A DNA stretch of 64,000 nucleotides from contig JACRMV010000004.1 in the NCBI GenBank assembly GCA_016235025.1, positions 310,001 to 374,000 on the forward strand. Direction: 5' to 3'. Numbering within the stretch: the first letter of the stretch is position 1; every line of letters starts with the position of its first letter. A program made the translations under genes and the position numbers. This document shows, piece by piece, positions 8,091 through 16,566 of this stretch. The notes under the pieces are model-generated. The model was not told the DNA's origin and ran no database searches. It saw nothing but the letters and a program-made list of their open reading frames with translations. Source of the stretch: Rhodocyclales bacterium (lineage in GTDB: Bacteria > Pseudomonadota > Gammaproteobacteria > Burkholderiales > Rhodocyclaceae).

Positions 8091-8762
8091 ATGGAAACAA
8101 GCACCGACGATATCCCCCTCGCAACCCGTGTCCGTGAAGCCGTGGCCCACGGTTCCAATGTTCAGGAGGCCGTGCGCCGCCTGACGCTGGAGGCCTTGAG
8201 TGCGCATAACCTCAATCTCGAATCCATCCGCAGCATCATGCAGGCGGTGGTGCAGGGCGCGCGTGAGGGCATCGAGCCGCAACTGCAGCAAACGGCGAAT
8301 GCAGCCCTGGCGGCGCAGGTGCGCATCAAGGAGGCAGTGGCCGGCCTCGACGCGGCGCTGGCGCAATTTGCCGAGGCTTCGCGCCTGGCGCTGGAAGAAG
8401 CCGCCGGCCGTGCCCAGCGGTTTTCCACCGCTGATCTTGCCCGCACCCGTGCCGATCTCGAAGCCCTGGAGACGCTGTTCGTCGAAACCCTGCGCAATTC
8501 CGCTGCGGCGGCAAAAGGCTTTACTGCCGAGACGCTGCATGAGCTGGGTGAGCACGCCAGACGCACCCGTACTGCGGTGGGTGAGCAGGTGAAGACCACG
8601 CTTGCCACCTTCAGCCAGCAGATGGGGGCGGTCACCCAGGCCCAGCTGGCCTCCGGCGTCGAGCTGGCACGCGCTACCTCCGACATGGTGCGGCAGATTG
8701 CCGCCGGCATGTTGAGCGGACTGGCCGAGCGCATCAAACCGGACGGCAAGAAGGAAACCTGA
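8091..8762 (+). CDS. DUF6781-like helical protein
   Basis: Function unknown. About 223 residues, almost all predicted amphipathic helix and Ala-rich: a segment starting ATRVREAVAHGSNVQEAVR, a central stretch rich in EAL repeats, and ARRTRTAVGEQVKTTLATF near the end. ATG 8091 was preferred over ATG 8082 because AAAGGA lies nine bases before it and directly abuts the earlier one. The stop overlaps the next start (TGATG), coupling it to the AarF/UbiB-like kinase. The phasin-like composition suggests lipid or granule association, but that is inference. Confidence 0.65.
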   Translation: METSTDDIPLATRVREAVAHGSNVQEAVRRLTLEALSAHNLNLESIRSIMQAVVQGAREGIEPQLQQTANAALAAQVRIKEAVAGLDAALAQFAEASRLALEEAAGRAQRFSTADLARTRADLEALETLFVETLRNSAAAAKGFTAETLHELGEHARRTRTAVGEQVKTTLATFSQQMGAVTQAQLASGVELARATSDMVRQIAAGMLSGLAERIKPDGKKET

Positions 8763-10528
8763 TGCTCTGGCAGGCGCTGGCCACTGCCCGTGATCTGGGC
8801 CGGCTGCACCAGATCGCGGCCATCCTGGTTCGTTATGGTTTCGGCGACATGGTGCGTCGCCTGGGCTTGGCGGCCGCGCTGGAAAAAGCCGGTACTGCGC
8901 TGCATTGGGACGATGCGCATGCGCTTGCGCACCTCGAGGCGCCCGCCCGCGTGCGGCGCGCGCTGGAGGAGCTCGGCCCCACGTTCATCAAGCTGGGGCA
9001 GGTGCTTTCCAGCCGGGTCGATCTGTTCGAGCCAGAATGGATTGCCGAATTCAGCCGCCTGCAGGACAGCGCACCGGCCGTGCCATGGGAAGATCTACGC
9101 GCCCAGTTGCTGGAAGATCTGGGCGCTCCGCCGGAAGACCTGTTCGCCGCCATCGATACCCAGCCGCTGGCGGCCGCCTCCATCGCCCAGGTGCACCGGG
9201 CACGGCTGCAGGGCGGTAGCGAGGTTGTGCTCAAGATTCGCCGCCCGGGCATCCGTCCGGTCATCGAAGCGGACCTGCGCTGGCTGCTGCGGCTGGCCGA
9301 CATGGCCGAAAGCGAAAGTACCGAATTGCGCGCCTTCCGGCCACGCCAGATTGTGCGCCAGTTCGTCCGTTCGTTGCACCGCGAGCTGGATTTTGCGAGT
9401 GAATGCCGCAGTGCGGAACGCATCGCAGCCAATTTCGTCGGTTTCCACGACAACGGGGCAGCGCCAGGGACGGTGCCGGGCGCCGCGGGAAAAGTCGGCG
9501 CCGGCGCTACGCCGGATACATCGCCGATCATCGTCATTCCCCGGGTTTTCTGGCAATGGACGGGAGAGCGGGTCTGCGTTCAGGAGTTCATCGCCGGCAT
9601 TCCCGGACGCCAGTTGGCCGCGGTCGACGCGGCCGGGCTCGATCGCCCGTTGCTGGCCCGGCGTGGCGCCGCTGCCGTGCTGAAGATGATCATCGAGGAT
9701 GGCCTGTTCCATGCCGATCCGCACCCCGGCAATGTGTTTTATCTGCCGGGCAACCGCATCGCCTTCATCGATTTTGGCATGGTCGGCCGGCTCGGCGAGC
9801 AGCGCCGTGCACAGCTGATTGCGTTACTGTTCGGCCTGGTGCAGCAGAAGCCGGAACGCGTGGTCGATGTGTTGCTCGACTGGACCGGCGATGGCGCGGT
9901 GGATGAAAGCGGCCTCTTGCTGGAAATCGAAACCTTTGTCGATCAGTATCACGGCGTGCCGCTGAAGCAGTTGCGGCTGGGCAGGATGCTTGCCGATCTG
10001 GCGACGTTGCTGCGCGGGCACCGGCTGGTGCTGCCGGCAGACCTGGCCTTGCTGGTCAAGGCCTTCATCTCGCTCGAGGGCATGGGCCGCGAGCTTGACC
10101 CCGATTTCGAAATGGCCAGCGCCGCGATGCCGCTGCTGGAACATGCCCTGCACCAGCGCTTCACCCCGGGCGCCGTGCTCAAGCGCAGCTGGGCTGGTGT
10201 CACGGAATTGCTCGGCCTGCTTGCAGATCTGCCGCAGGATGTGTCCAACCTGCTGCGTGCCGCACGCCGTGGCCGACTGGAGGTGCATATCGACGTCACA
10301 CACCTGAGGCATGTCGGCGATCAGCTCGACCGCGCCGCCAACCGGCTTGCCGTGGGGATTGTTGTTGCGGCCCTGATCATTGGTTCCTCGATCGTGATGA
10401 CCGTTCCTGGCGGGCCGACCCTGCTTGGCTTGCCGTTTTTCGGTCTGCTCGGTTTTCTTGGGGCGGTGGGTGGCAGCATCTGGCTGTTGCGTTCGATCGG
10501 CAAAAGCGGGCGCGCGGAAGGCGGATAA
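8762..10528 (+). CDS. AarF/UbiB (ABC1) family kinase-like protein
   Basis: Member of the ABC1 atypical kinase family, whose bacterial members support ubiquinone synthesis or lipid handling. 588 residues: signature KxGQ motif in GPTFIKLGQVLSSR near 78-83, AAASIAQVHRARL (nucleotide loop), VVLKIRRPG with the catalytic Lys, HADPHPGN, DFGMVGR, and two C-terminal hydrophobic segments ending LLRSIGKSG. It is not next to ubiE/ubiJ, so it may be a paralogue of UbiB. Residues about 229-252 form an insertion (APGTVPGAAGKVGAGATPD), containing the dispersed repeat, where UbiB proteins normally run straight from NF to the IPRV-W-W segment. Confidence 0.87.
   Translation: MLWQALATARDLGRLHQIAAILVRYGFGDMVRRLGLAAALEKAGTALHWDDAHALAHLEAPARVRRALEELGPTFIKLGQVLSSRVDLFEPEWIAEFSRLQDSAPAVPWEDLRAQLLEDLGAPPEDLFAAIDTQPLAAASIAQVHRARLQGGSEVVLKIRRPGIRPVIEADLRWLLRLADMAESESTELRAFRPRQIVRQFVRSLHRELDFASECRSAERIAANFVGFHDNGAAPGTVPGAAGKVGAGATPDTSPIIVIPRVFWQWTGERVCVQEFIAGIPGRQLAAVDAAGLDRPLLARRGAAAVLKMIIEDGLFHADPHPGNVFYLPGNRIAFIDFGMVGRLGEQRRAQLIALLFGLVQQKPERVVDVLLDWTGDGAVDESGLLLEIETFVDQYHGVPLKQLRLGRMLADLATLLRGHRLVLPADLALLVKAFISLEGMGRELDPDFEMASAAMPLLEHALHQRFTPGAVLKRSWAGVTELLGLLADLPQDVSNLLRAARRGRLEVHIDVTHLRHVGDQLDRAANRLAVGIVVAALIIGSSIVMTVPGGPTLLGLPFFGLLGFLGAVGGSIWLLRSIGKSGRAEGG
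9490..9514 (+). repeat. Dispersed 25-bp element, copy 4 (in AarF/UbiB-like gene)
   Basis: AAAAGTCGGCGCCGG followed by CGCTACGCCG; encodes KVGAGATP inside an apparent insertion in the host protein. Confidence 0.8.
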
Positions 10529-10564
10529 ATTTTCTGATTCATGGATTCACTCAGGGAGAATGCA

Positions 10565-10987
10565 ATGACAAACAGGAATATCGGGTTCATCATCAGACAC
10601 CAGGATCCGCTGATCCTTTCTGCGCACACCAGCGTGCAGCATGCCTGCCAGCACATGTGGCTGCGGCGCGTCGGCGCAGTGCTGGTGACGGACGACAAAG
10701 GCGCTCTGGTGGGGATTTTCACCGGCCGCGATGCCGTGCGCACCCTGGGTGAAGACCAGGACCCTGCGGCAACGCCCTTGGCCAAGGTGATGACGCCCAA
10801 GCCGGAAACGATCGGCCCCGAAGCTGCCGCGATCGATGCCCTGCGCATGATGAGCGACGGCGGCTATCGCCATCTGCCCATCCTGGCCAACGGCAAGATT
10901 CTCGGCATCGTCTCGCGCGGGGACTTCAAGGGGCTCGAGCTCGACCGGCTGGAAGATGAAACCGGCCTCTGGGAACGTATTTGCTGA
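10565..10987 (+). CDS. Tandem CBS-domain protein
   Basis: Probable adenine-nucleotide-sensing regulator. 140 residues forming two CBS motifs: DPLILSAHTSVQHACQHMW...GALVGIFTGRDAVR and MTPKPETIGPEAAAIDALRMMSDGGYRHLPIL...ILGIVSRGDF. Start ATG 10565 has GGGAGA seven bases upstream, better than ATG 10541. Partner unknown; it sits between the AarF/UbiB-like gene and an MFS transporter, which it overlaps by seven bases. Confidence 0.85.
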   Translation: MTNRNIGFIIRHQDPLILSAHTSVQHACQHMWLRRVGAVLVTDDKGALVGIFTGRDAVRTLGEDQDPAATPLAKVMTPKPETIGPEAAAIDALRMMSDGGYRHLPILANGKILGIVSRGDFKGLELDRLEDETGLWERIC

Positions 10988-12153
10988 GCTTTTCGCGACG
11001 CCTGCCGCGCGGTGTCGTTGCGCTCGGGCTGGTCAGCCTGTTCATGGATCTCTCCTCGGAGATGATCCACAGCCTGCTGCCGATGTTCCTGGTCACGGTG
11101 CTGGGGGCTTCGGCCTTGTCCGTGGGTTTCATCGAAGGCATCGCCGAGGCAACTGCATCGATCACCAAGGTGTTTTCGGGCGTCATCTCGGACTGGATCG
11201 GTCGCCGCAAACCCCTGCTACTGCTGGGGTATGGCCTGGCGGCGCTGAGCAAGCCGCTGTTTCCGCTGGCCAGCGGTATCGGCGCGGTACTCACGGCGCG
11301 GTTTCTTGACCGCATCGGCAAGGGTATCCGCGGCGCCCCGCGCGATGCGCTGATTGCCGACATCACGCCGCCGGAAAATCTCGGCGCAGCGTATGGCCTG
11401 CGCCAGTCGCTCGATACGGTCGGCGCTTTCGCCGGGCCGTTGGTGGCGGTCATCCTGATGGCGCTGACGCAAAACGACTTTCGGCTGGTGTTCTGGGTGG
11501 CCGTGGCGCCGGCCTTCGTTTGCGTACTGCTGATCGTTTTCGGCGTGGACGAAGCCGAAGCCAGCCGCCCTGCGCGGCAAACCCGGTTCCCCATTCACCG
11601 CGAAAACCTGCGCCGACTTTCCATCCGTTTCTGGCAGATAGTGGCCTTTGCCGTCATTCTGACCCTGGCGCGCTTCTCCGAAGCCTTCCTGTTGCTGCGT
11701 GCCGAGAACATCGGACTGGCGGTGCGCTGGGTGCCGCTGATGCTGGTGGTGATGAACGTGGTCTATGCCCTCAGCGCCTATCCGTTCGGCAAGCATTCCG
11801 ACAACGGCGGCCAGCGGCGCCTGCTGATCCTGGGTATCGGGTTCCTGATTGCTTCCGACCTGATCCTTGCGCTTGCCGTCAATGCCTGGATGGTCGGCCT
11901 GGGAGCCGTGTTCTGGGGGCTGCACATGGGCGCGACGCAAGGCCTGCTGGCCGCGCTGGTGGCGGATACTGCGCCGGCCGATCTGCGCGGCACGGCGTTC
12001 GGCGTCTTCAATCTGGCCAGCGGCGTGGCGCTGCTGGCGGCCAGCGTGATTGCCGGCGGTTTATGGACCGCTTTTGGCCCGAGCCTGACGTTCTATGCCG
12101 GTGCGCTCTTTGCGTTTACAGCAGGGCTGGGTTTGGCCGTGCTGCGGCGGTAA
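10981..12153 (+). CDS. MFS transporter
   Basis: Major facilitator permease, substrate unknown. 390 residues, about twelve hydrophobic segments, with MFS motif A-like loops SDWIGRRKPLLLLGY and KHSDNGGQRRLLILG and the motif DRIGKGIRGAPRDALIAD. That last motif and the MDLSSEMIHSLLP opening are typical of a drug/metabolite-like MFS subfamily. Start is TTG 10981 overlapping the CBS gene stop; no ATG is available nearby. Co-transcribed with the CBS and AarF/UbiB-like genes. Confidence 0.85.
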   Translation: MLSFSRRLPRGVVALGLVSLFMDLSSEMIHSLLPMFLVTVLGASALSVGFIEGIAEATASITKVFSGVISDWIGRRKPLLLLGYGLAALSKPLFPLASGIGAVLTARFLDRIGKGIRGAPRDALIADITPPENLGAAYGLRQSLDTVGAFAGPLVAVILMALTQNDFRLVFWVAVAPAFVCVLLIVFGVDEAEASRPARQTRFPIHRENLRRLSIRFWQIVAFAVILTLARFSEAFLLLRAENIGLAVRWVPLMLVVMNVVYALSAYPFGKHSDNGGQRRLLILGIGFLIASDLILALAVNAWMVGLGAVFWGLHMGATQGLLAALVADTAPADLRGTAFGVFNLASGVALLAASVIAGGLWTAFGPSLTFYAGALFAFTAGLGLAVLRR

Positions 12154-12166
12154 TCTTCGCCGCGTT

Positions 12167-12778
12167 TCAGCCCGGGTCCGCGTCGCGTTTGGTGGCGACA
12201 TCGTCCCAGCGTTTGCGCAAGCGCGCCAGTTCCGCCCGGTAGGCCGTGCCATCGCCGTAATCGGTAAATAGTGCCTGGCGCGAATGCTGGATCACAGACT
12301 GCCGGGCATGCTTGATCGGGCACCAGAACTGTTCGGTGCGCGCGACAATTTCACGCGTCCATGCGATCAGTCCATTGCCATACGAGCAGTAAAGGCAATT
12401 GATGCGCTCGATGGTATTGAGATAGGGCAGCATCCCACGGTCGTAAACGAAGTAAGCGGAACGCCGGACGCGCGGAATGCCATACACCGGAAAGCAGACC
12501 CACTGGTACACGCTCACCGCCAGGTCGAGCAGTAGCAATGAGATGCCGACGACATAAACCAGCGGCGCCGTGAGCAGGCAGGGAAGCGGCGCCTCGATCA
12601 GCGTGCGCCAGCTGCTGCGGCGCAAATGGCGCAGGGCGCGCGCAGCCTCGTCCTCGAAACGGGCGCGGTGGCCTTCCATCCGGTAGTGCAGGCGATCCCG
12701 CTGTGCGGCGAGGTCGGCCTCAAGGGTCTGCTCCAGTTCATGGATGCGCGCCAGGAGTTCGTCGAGTCTGGGGTTCAT
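12167..12778 (-). CDS. Uncharacterised membrane protein with coiled-coil N-terminus
   Basis: Not recognised beyond being a conserved-looking hypothetical. 203 residues from the ATG with AGGAGG six bases upstream. An N-terminal helical stretch (about 5-50, LDELLARIHELEQTLEADLAAQRDRL) precedes two close hydrophobic segments at about 62-95. The cytoplasmic tail carries CLYCSYGNGLIAW and a later FWCPIKHAR, i.e. three cysteines and a histidine that could bind metal or a cofactor. It converges on the MFS gene with a 13-bp gap. Confidence 0.7.
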   Translation of the reverse strand: MNPRLDELLARIHELEQTLEADLAAQRDRLHYRMEGHRARFEDEAARALRHLRRSSWRTLIEAPLPCLLTAPLVYVVGISLLLLDLAVSVYQWVCFPVYGIPRVRRSAYFVYDRGMLPYLNTIERINCLYCSYGNGLIAWTREIVARTEQFWCPIKHARQSVIQHSRQALFTDYGDGTAYRAELARLRKRWDDVATKRDADPG

Positions 12779-12931
12779 CAAGTGCCTCCTGCGCTGCTGG
12801 CGCCGAATGTAACTGCGGTCGTGGTTGCGGCCACGCTGACCCCCATTCGGCTTGAAGAGGGACTATGACGAACAAGTCAGGCGCCGTTCTGTCAGCGCCA
12901 GCGCTCTGCGTCCTATGGAACTTTCTTCTTG

Positions 12932-13120
12932 TCAGTTTATGTCGTAGTAATAGGCCTTGACCGGCACCTGCGCTGCCTCGCTGCGCTTGATTTCGTCGGG
13001 GGTGCGCGGCGGCTTGTCCCACCACAGGGCGCGGCCTTTTTTCTGTTCCAGGAGTTCCTCGGGATGCTGCTTCATCCACTCACGGATGAATTTGGTGTGT
13101 TCGGATTCGTAACCTGACAT
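12932..13120 (-). CDS. DUF3460 family protein
   Basis: Function unknown. 62 residues matching this betaproteobacterial family: YESEHTKFIREWMKQHPE, EQKKGRALWWDK, and a C-terminal VPVKAYYYDIN. AGGAA precedes the ATG. Placed 12 bp behind spoT and probably part of the gmk-rpoZ-spoT transcript. Confidence 0.88.
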   Translation of the reverse strand: MSGYESEHTKFIREWMKQHPEELLEQKKGRALWWDKPPRTPDEIKRSEAAQVPVKAYYYDIN

Positions 13121-13132
13121 GGTATTTCCTTC

Positions 13133-15358
13133 CTAGGCTTGCGGATTGATATGGCGGGCAACGCGTACCACCTCGGGCACCCGGCGCAAGGCACGCAGCA
13201 CACGTGCCAGATGAATTCGGTCGCTGACCTGTACTGTAAAGTAAATCGTCGGTGTGGCGCCGCGATCGTCGTCCATGCTGATATCGGTAATATTCGACTC
13301 GGTCTCGGCGATGCCTGCGGCCAGCCTCGCCAGTACGCCGCGTGCGTTACTGGCGACGACGCGAATGCCGACCTCAAATAACTGATCGATCCCGCTTTCC
13401 CACTCGACATCGACCCAGTTGCCGCGCTCGCTTCTCAGCTTGGCAAGCGTCGGGCAATCGTGCGTATGCACCACCAACCCCTGCCCCTTGCGGATCAAGC
13501 CGACGATAGGGTCGCCCGGAATCGGCCGGCAGCATTTGCCCAGCTGCACGGCGACACCCGCGCTCCCGTGAATCAGGATCGCCTGCGGGCGGTTGCGGTG
13601 TTTCTTTTCCGGGGCGCCCGCAGCAGGCGCTTCCAGGCCCTCGGCCAGATGCCGCGCCACAATCGCCGGCAGGCGTTTGCCAAGACCGATATCGGAAAGA
13701 ATGGCGCGCCGTGAACGCGCGCCGGACTCACGCTTCAGGCGATCCCACGCGGTGGCGGAGATATCCGCCAGGGAAAAATCCATTTCGCGCAAGGCATACG
13801 CCAGCAGACGCTCGCCCAGTGCAACCGATTCCTCGTTTTGTTGCGTCTTGAAGAAATGCCGGATGCGGGAGCGGGCGCGGGCGCTCTTGACGTAGCCGAG
13901 CCAGGCCGGATTAGGCGCCGCCGTCGGCGCCGTGATGATCTCGACACGGTCGCCGTTTTTCAGCTCGCTGCGCAAGGGCATGGTTTCGAAATTGATGCGG
14001 CAGGCAACGCAGCGATCGCCGATATCGGTATGCACGGCGTAGGCGAAATCGACTGCGGTGGCACCGCGCGGCAGGGCAAATATCTTGCCTTTGGGGCTGA
14101 AGGCATAGACCTCGCCGGGGAAGAGGTCGAGCTTCACATGCTCGAGGAACTCGGTGGAATCACCGGAAGTGGATTGCAGGTCAATCAGCGATTGCAGCCA
14201 CTTGTGGGTTTTCTGCTGCAACTGGTCAATTGCCTGGGCATCCTTGTAAAGCCAGTGCGAGGCAACCCCGGATTCGGCAACGTGATGCATTTCGGCGGTG
14301 CGGATCTGGATTTCCACCGGCGTACCGAACGGGCCGATCAGCGTTGTATGCAGCGACTGGTAGCCATTGGCCTTGGGAATGGCGATGTAGTCCTTGAATT
14401 TCCCCGGCACCGGGTGGTACAGCGCATGCAGCGCGCCCAGCGCCAGATAACAGGTCGGGCGATCCTTGACGACAATGCGAAATCCGTAGATATCCAGCAC
14501 TTGCGAGAAGGAGAGCTGCTTCTCGCGCATCTTGCGGTAAATGCCATACAGGTGTTTTTCGCGCCCCGCCACTTCGGCCTCGATGCCGGCGGCCGGCAAC
14601 GCGGTACGAATCGCCGTGAGCACTTTGCCCACCACTTCGCGGCGATTGCCACGCGCCTTCTTGACCGCCTTTTCCAGCACCTGGTAGCGCAAGGGGTAGG
14701 CGTACCGGAACGACAACTCCTGCAACTCGCGATAGAGGGCATTGAGGCCCAGCCGGTTGGCGATCGGGGCATAGATATCCAGCGTTTCGCGCGCAATGCG
14801 GCGGCGCTTTTCCGGCCGCATCGAACCCAGGGTACGCATGTTGTGCTGCCGGTCGGCCAGCTTGATGAGGATGACACGCACATCGCGCGCCATGGCCAGC
14901 ATCATCTTGCGGAAGTTTTCCGCCTGCGCCTCCTCGAAGCTCTGGTGTTCGATGCGATCCAGCTTGGAGACGCCATCGACCAGTTCTGCCGTAACCTTGC
15001 CGAAGCGTTCGGCAATCTGCTCCTTGCTGATGTCGGTATCTTCCATGACATCGTGCAGCAGGGCGGCGCGCAGCGCCTGGACATCGAGATGCCAGTCGGC
15101 GAGGGATTCGGCTACCGCCAGCGGATGGGTAATGTAATGCTCGCCGCTGACGCGCATCTGGCCCCGGTGCGCCGCTGCGGCAAAAACATAGGCGGCGTCA
15201 ACCAGGGCGATATCTTCCGGCGACATGTAGGTCGCCAGCTTGGCGTTGAAACACTCGAGATCCTCGGCAAGATCCACCGGTGGATGCATGTCGAGCGGAA
15301 TAATGCCCGGCTCATCGGCGTGACCAGGCAAAGTACGGGGTGGCGCGAAGGCGGTCAC
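13133..15358 (-). CDS. spoT: Bifunctional (p)ppGpp synthetase/hydrolase SpoT (RSH family)
   Basis: Makes and degrades the stringent alarmone. 741 residues, start GTG. HD hydrolase domain with HRGQMRVSGEHYITHPLAVA, ALLHDVMEDTDI (HD pair) and KLADRQHNMRTL; synthetase domain with DIYGFRIVVKDRPTCYLALG and KANGYQSLHTTLIGPFGTPVEIQIRT; TGS domain (LFPGEVYAFSPKGKIFALPRGATAVDFAYAVHT); and a C-terminal ACT domain. Both catalytic centres look intact. Conserved betaproteobacterial order gmk-rpoZ-spoT. Confidence 0.96.
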   Translation of the reverse strand: MTAFAPPRTLPGHADEPGIIPLDMHPPVDLAEDLECFNAKLATYMSPEDIALVDAAYVFAAAAHRGQMRVSGEHYITHPLAVAESLADWHLDVQALRAALLHDVMEDTDISKEQIAERFGKVTAELVDGVSKLDRIEHQSFEEAQAENFRKMMLAMARDVRVILIKLADRQHNMRTLGSMRPEKRRRIARETLDIYAPIANRLGLNALYRELQELSFRYAYPLRYQVLEKAVKKARGNRREVVGKVLTAIRTALPAAGIEAEVAGREKHLYGIYRKMREKQLSFSQVLDIYGFRIVVKDRPTCYLALGALHALYHPVPGKFKDYIAIPKANGYQSLHTTLIGPFGTPVEIQIRTAEMHHVAESGVASHWLYKDAQAIDQLQQKTHKWLQSLIDLQSTSGDSTEFLEHVKLDLFPGEVYAFSPKGKIFALPRGATAVDFAYAVHTDIGDRCVACRINFETMPLRSELKNGDRVEIITAPTAAPNPAWLGYVKSARARSRIRHFFKTQQNEESVALGERLLAYALREMDFSLADISATAWDRLKRESGARSRRAILSDIGLGKRLPAIVARHLAEGLEAPAAGAPEKKHRNRPQAILIHGSAGVAVQLGKCCRPIPGDPIVGLIRKGQGLVVHTHDCPTLAKLRSERGNWVDVEWESGIDQLFEVGIRVVASNARGVLARLAAGIAETESNITDISMDDDRGATPTIYFTVQVSDRIHLARVLRALRRVPEVVRVARHINPQA

Positions 15359-15380
15359 GTTTCACCCCGTAAACATGTGC

Positions 15381-15587
15381 TTACAGCTCGCTGCGGTGGA
15401 GTATCTCGACGCCCACCTTGCCTGCGGAAATTTCGCGCAGAGCGATCACTACCGGTTTGTGGTGCAGGGGATCAACCAGTGGCGTACTGCCCATGGTCAG
15501 CTGGCGAGCACGATAGGCTGCCACCAGCGTCAGCTCAAAGCGGTTGGTAATGGTCTTGATAGCATCTTCAACGGTAACACGAGCCAT
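15381..15587 (-). CDS. rpoZ: RNA polymerase omega subunit
   Basis: Small subunit that helps assemble RNA polymerase via the beta-prime subunit and contributes to a ppGpp site. 68 residues with the family opening [29 protein letters not shown] and the conserved [11 protein letters not shown]-type segment ([15 protein letters not shown]). Between gmk and spoT, gaps of 5 and 22 bp. Confidence 0.96.
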   Translation of the reverse strand: MARVTVEDAIKTITNRFELTLVAAYRARQLTMGSTPLVDPLHHKPVVIALREISAGKVGVEILHRSEL

Positions 15588-15592
15588 GAGAT

Positions 15593-16210
15593 TCAGTCCT
15601 GGTCAATAAAACGGAAAACATCGGGGAAACGGGCAAATTGCCGCGGGAAGCGCAGGCGCGAGGCACGAACAGCCGCATTGAGGTCGTCAAACGCTGCATC
15701 CAACTCATTGTTGATTATAACAAAATCAAACTCGGCCACATGACGCATTTCACCCAGGGCAGCCGCTAGCCGACGATTGATCACATCGTCGCTGTCGGTA
15801 CCCCGGCTGCGCAGACGCCGTTCCAGCTCGGCAATCGACGGCGGCAGGATAAAAATCCCCACCGCATCGGGAAACCTCGCCCGCACCTGCTGCGCACCCT
15901 GCCAGTCGATTTCGAGCAGCACATCAGCGCCGGAACGCACGCACTCTTCCAGCCAGGTCCGCGACGTGCCGTAAAAATTGCCATGCACCTCCGCCCACTC
16001 GGCAAACTCACCGTTGCTGCGCATGGCAAGAAAACGCTGCACATCGATGAAGTGGTACTCCCGCCCTTCCATCTCGCCGGAACGCGGCGCCCGGGTCGTA
16101 TAGGAAATCGAATGCACGACCTGCCGATCGGCAGCCATGAGGCGGCGAACCAGCGTCGTCTTGCCCGCGCCGGAAGGAGCGGCGATGATGAATAGAGTGC
16201 CCGTGGTCAT
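15593..16210 (-). CDS. gmk: Guanylate kinase
   Basis: Phosphorylates GMP to GDP with ATP. 205 residues from ATG 16210 ([20 protein letters not shown]). P-loop APSGAGKT at 10-17, GMP-binding [17 protein letters not shown], and [13 protein letters not shown]. The frame stays open upstream through the tandem repeats, but homology and normal length begin at this ATG. The minus strand carries TGCTACACT, an extended -10-like site, at 16249-16241, about 30 bp upstream. Confidence 0.95.
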   Translation of the reverse strand: MTTGTLFIIAAPSGAGKTTLVRRLMAADRQVVHSISYTTRAPRSGEMEGREYHFIDVQRFLAMRSNGEFAEWAEVHGNFYGTSRTWLEECVRSGADVLLEIDWQGAQQVRARFPDAVGIFILPPSIAELERRLRSRGTDSDDVINRRLAAALGEMRHVAEFDFVIINNELDAAFDDLNAAVRASRLRFPRQFARFPDVFRFIDQD

Positions 16211-16281
16211 GATTCCGACTGATAAAACTCCGATGCTGCGAGTGTAGCAGGCCGGCACGCCGTCTCGCCATCCGCTACGGC

Positions 16282-16398
16282 AAGGAGACCTGTCTGCGAA
16301 GCAGAAAGCCCAGGTCTGCAAAGCTGACTTGCCCGCGCAGCGGAAAGCCCAAGTCTGCAAAGCTGACCTGTCTGCGAAGCGGAAAACCCAGGTCAAGG
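16282..16398 (+). repeat. Three tandem 39-bp repeats
   Basis: Units at 16282-16320, 16321-16359 and 16360-16398, each close to AAGCTGACCTGTCTGCGAAG + CGGAAAGCCCAGGTCTGCA, diverging at 3 to 8 positions. The unit length is divisible by three, so both strands stay open (plus-strand reading includes KAQVCKADL). The third unit runs directly into a copy of the dispersed element. Confidence 0.9.
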
Positions 16399-16420
16399 AG
16401 TCGGCGCTGGTGAAGCAACT
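16396..16420 (+). repeat. Dispersed element, copy 5 (GAAGCAACT tail)
   Basis: AGGAGTCGGCGCTGG followed by TGAAGCAACT. The 5' half matches the family; the tail matches the waaC copy at 61565 (TGAAACAACT) and not the usual ACGGCG. AGCAAGAA recurs at a similar distance downstream in both. Confidence 0.65.
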
Positions 16421-16566
16421 GGTAAGACAACTGCACAGCAAGAAGGGCCAGCGCAGTGGGGGGTGCGACAATTTGCCACATTTCCAGGCGGCCATCCCGC
16501 TTGTAATATCCGCAGCGTGGCAATTATCAATTTCTATAACGAGTCGCCTTCGAGGAGAGTTTTCAG

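Larger units (their letters stand above)
16211..16566. other. Intergenic region gmk / TonB locus (about 355 bp)
   Basis: Divergent spacer holding the gmk promoter side, three 39-bp tandem repeats (16282-16398) and, directly joined to them, a copy of the dispersed element. The start of the following gene has GAGGAG about ten bases upstream. No convincing gene, although both strands stay open through the repeats. Confidence 0.6.

Noticed and set aside
11605-11625. Minus strand GAAAGTCGGCGCAGG inside the MFS gene
   Set aside because: Matches only about 11 bases of the element core. The T13 position and the ACGGCG tail are absent and the encoded residues look native, so not counted as a copy.
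13838-15550. 570-codon plus-strand frame opposite spoT/rpoZ
   Set aside because: Antisense to two unmistakable genes and without any recognisable domain.
16282-16398. CRISPR array
   Set aside because: Units are directly adjacent with no spacers, imperfect, and no cas genes are in the window.
16211-16495. N-terminal extension of the gmk frame through the 39-bp repeats
   Set aside because: Guanylate kinase homology and normal length start at ATG 16210; the extension is repeat-derived.
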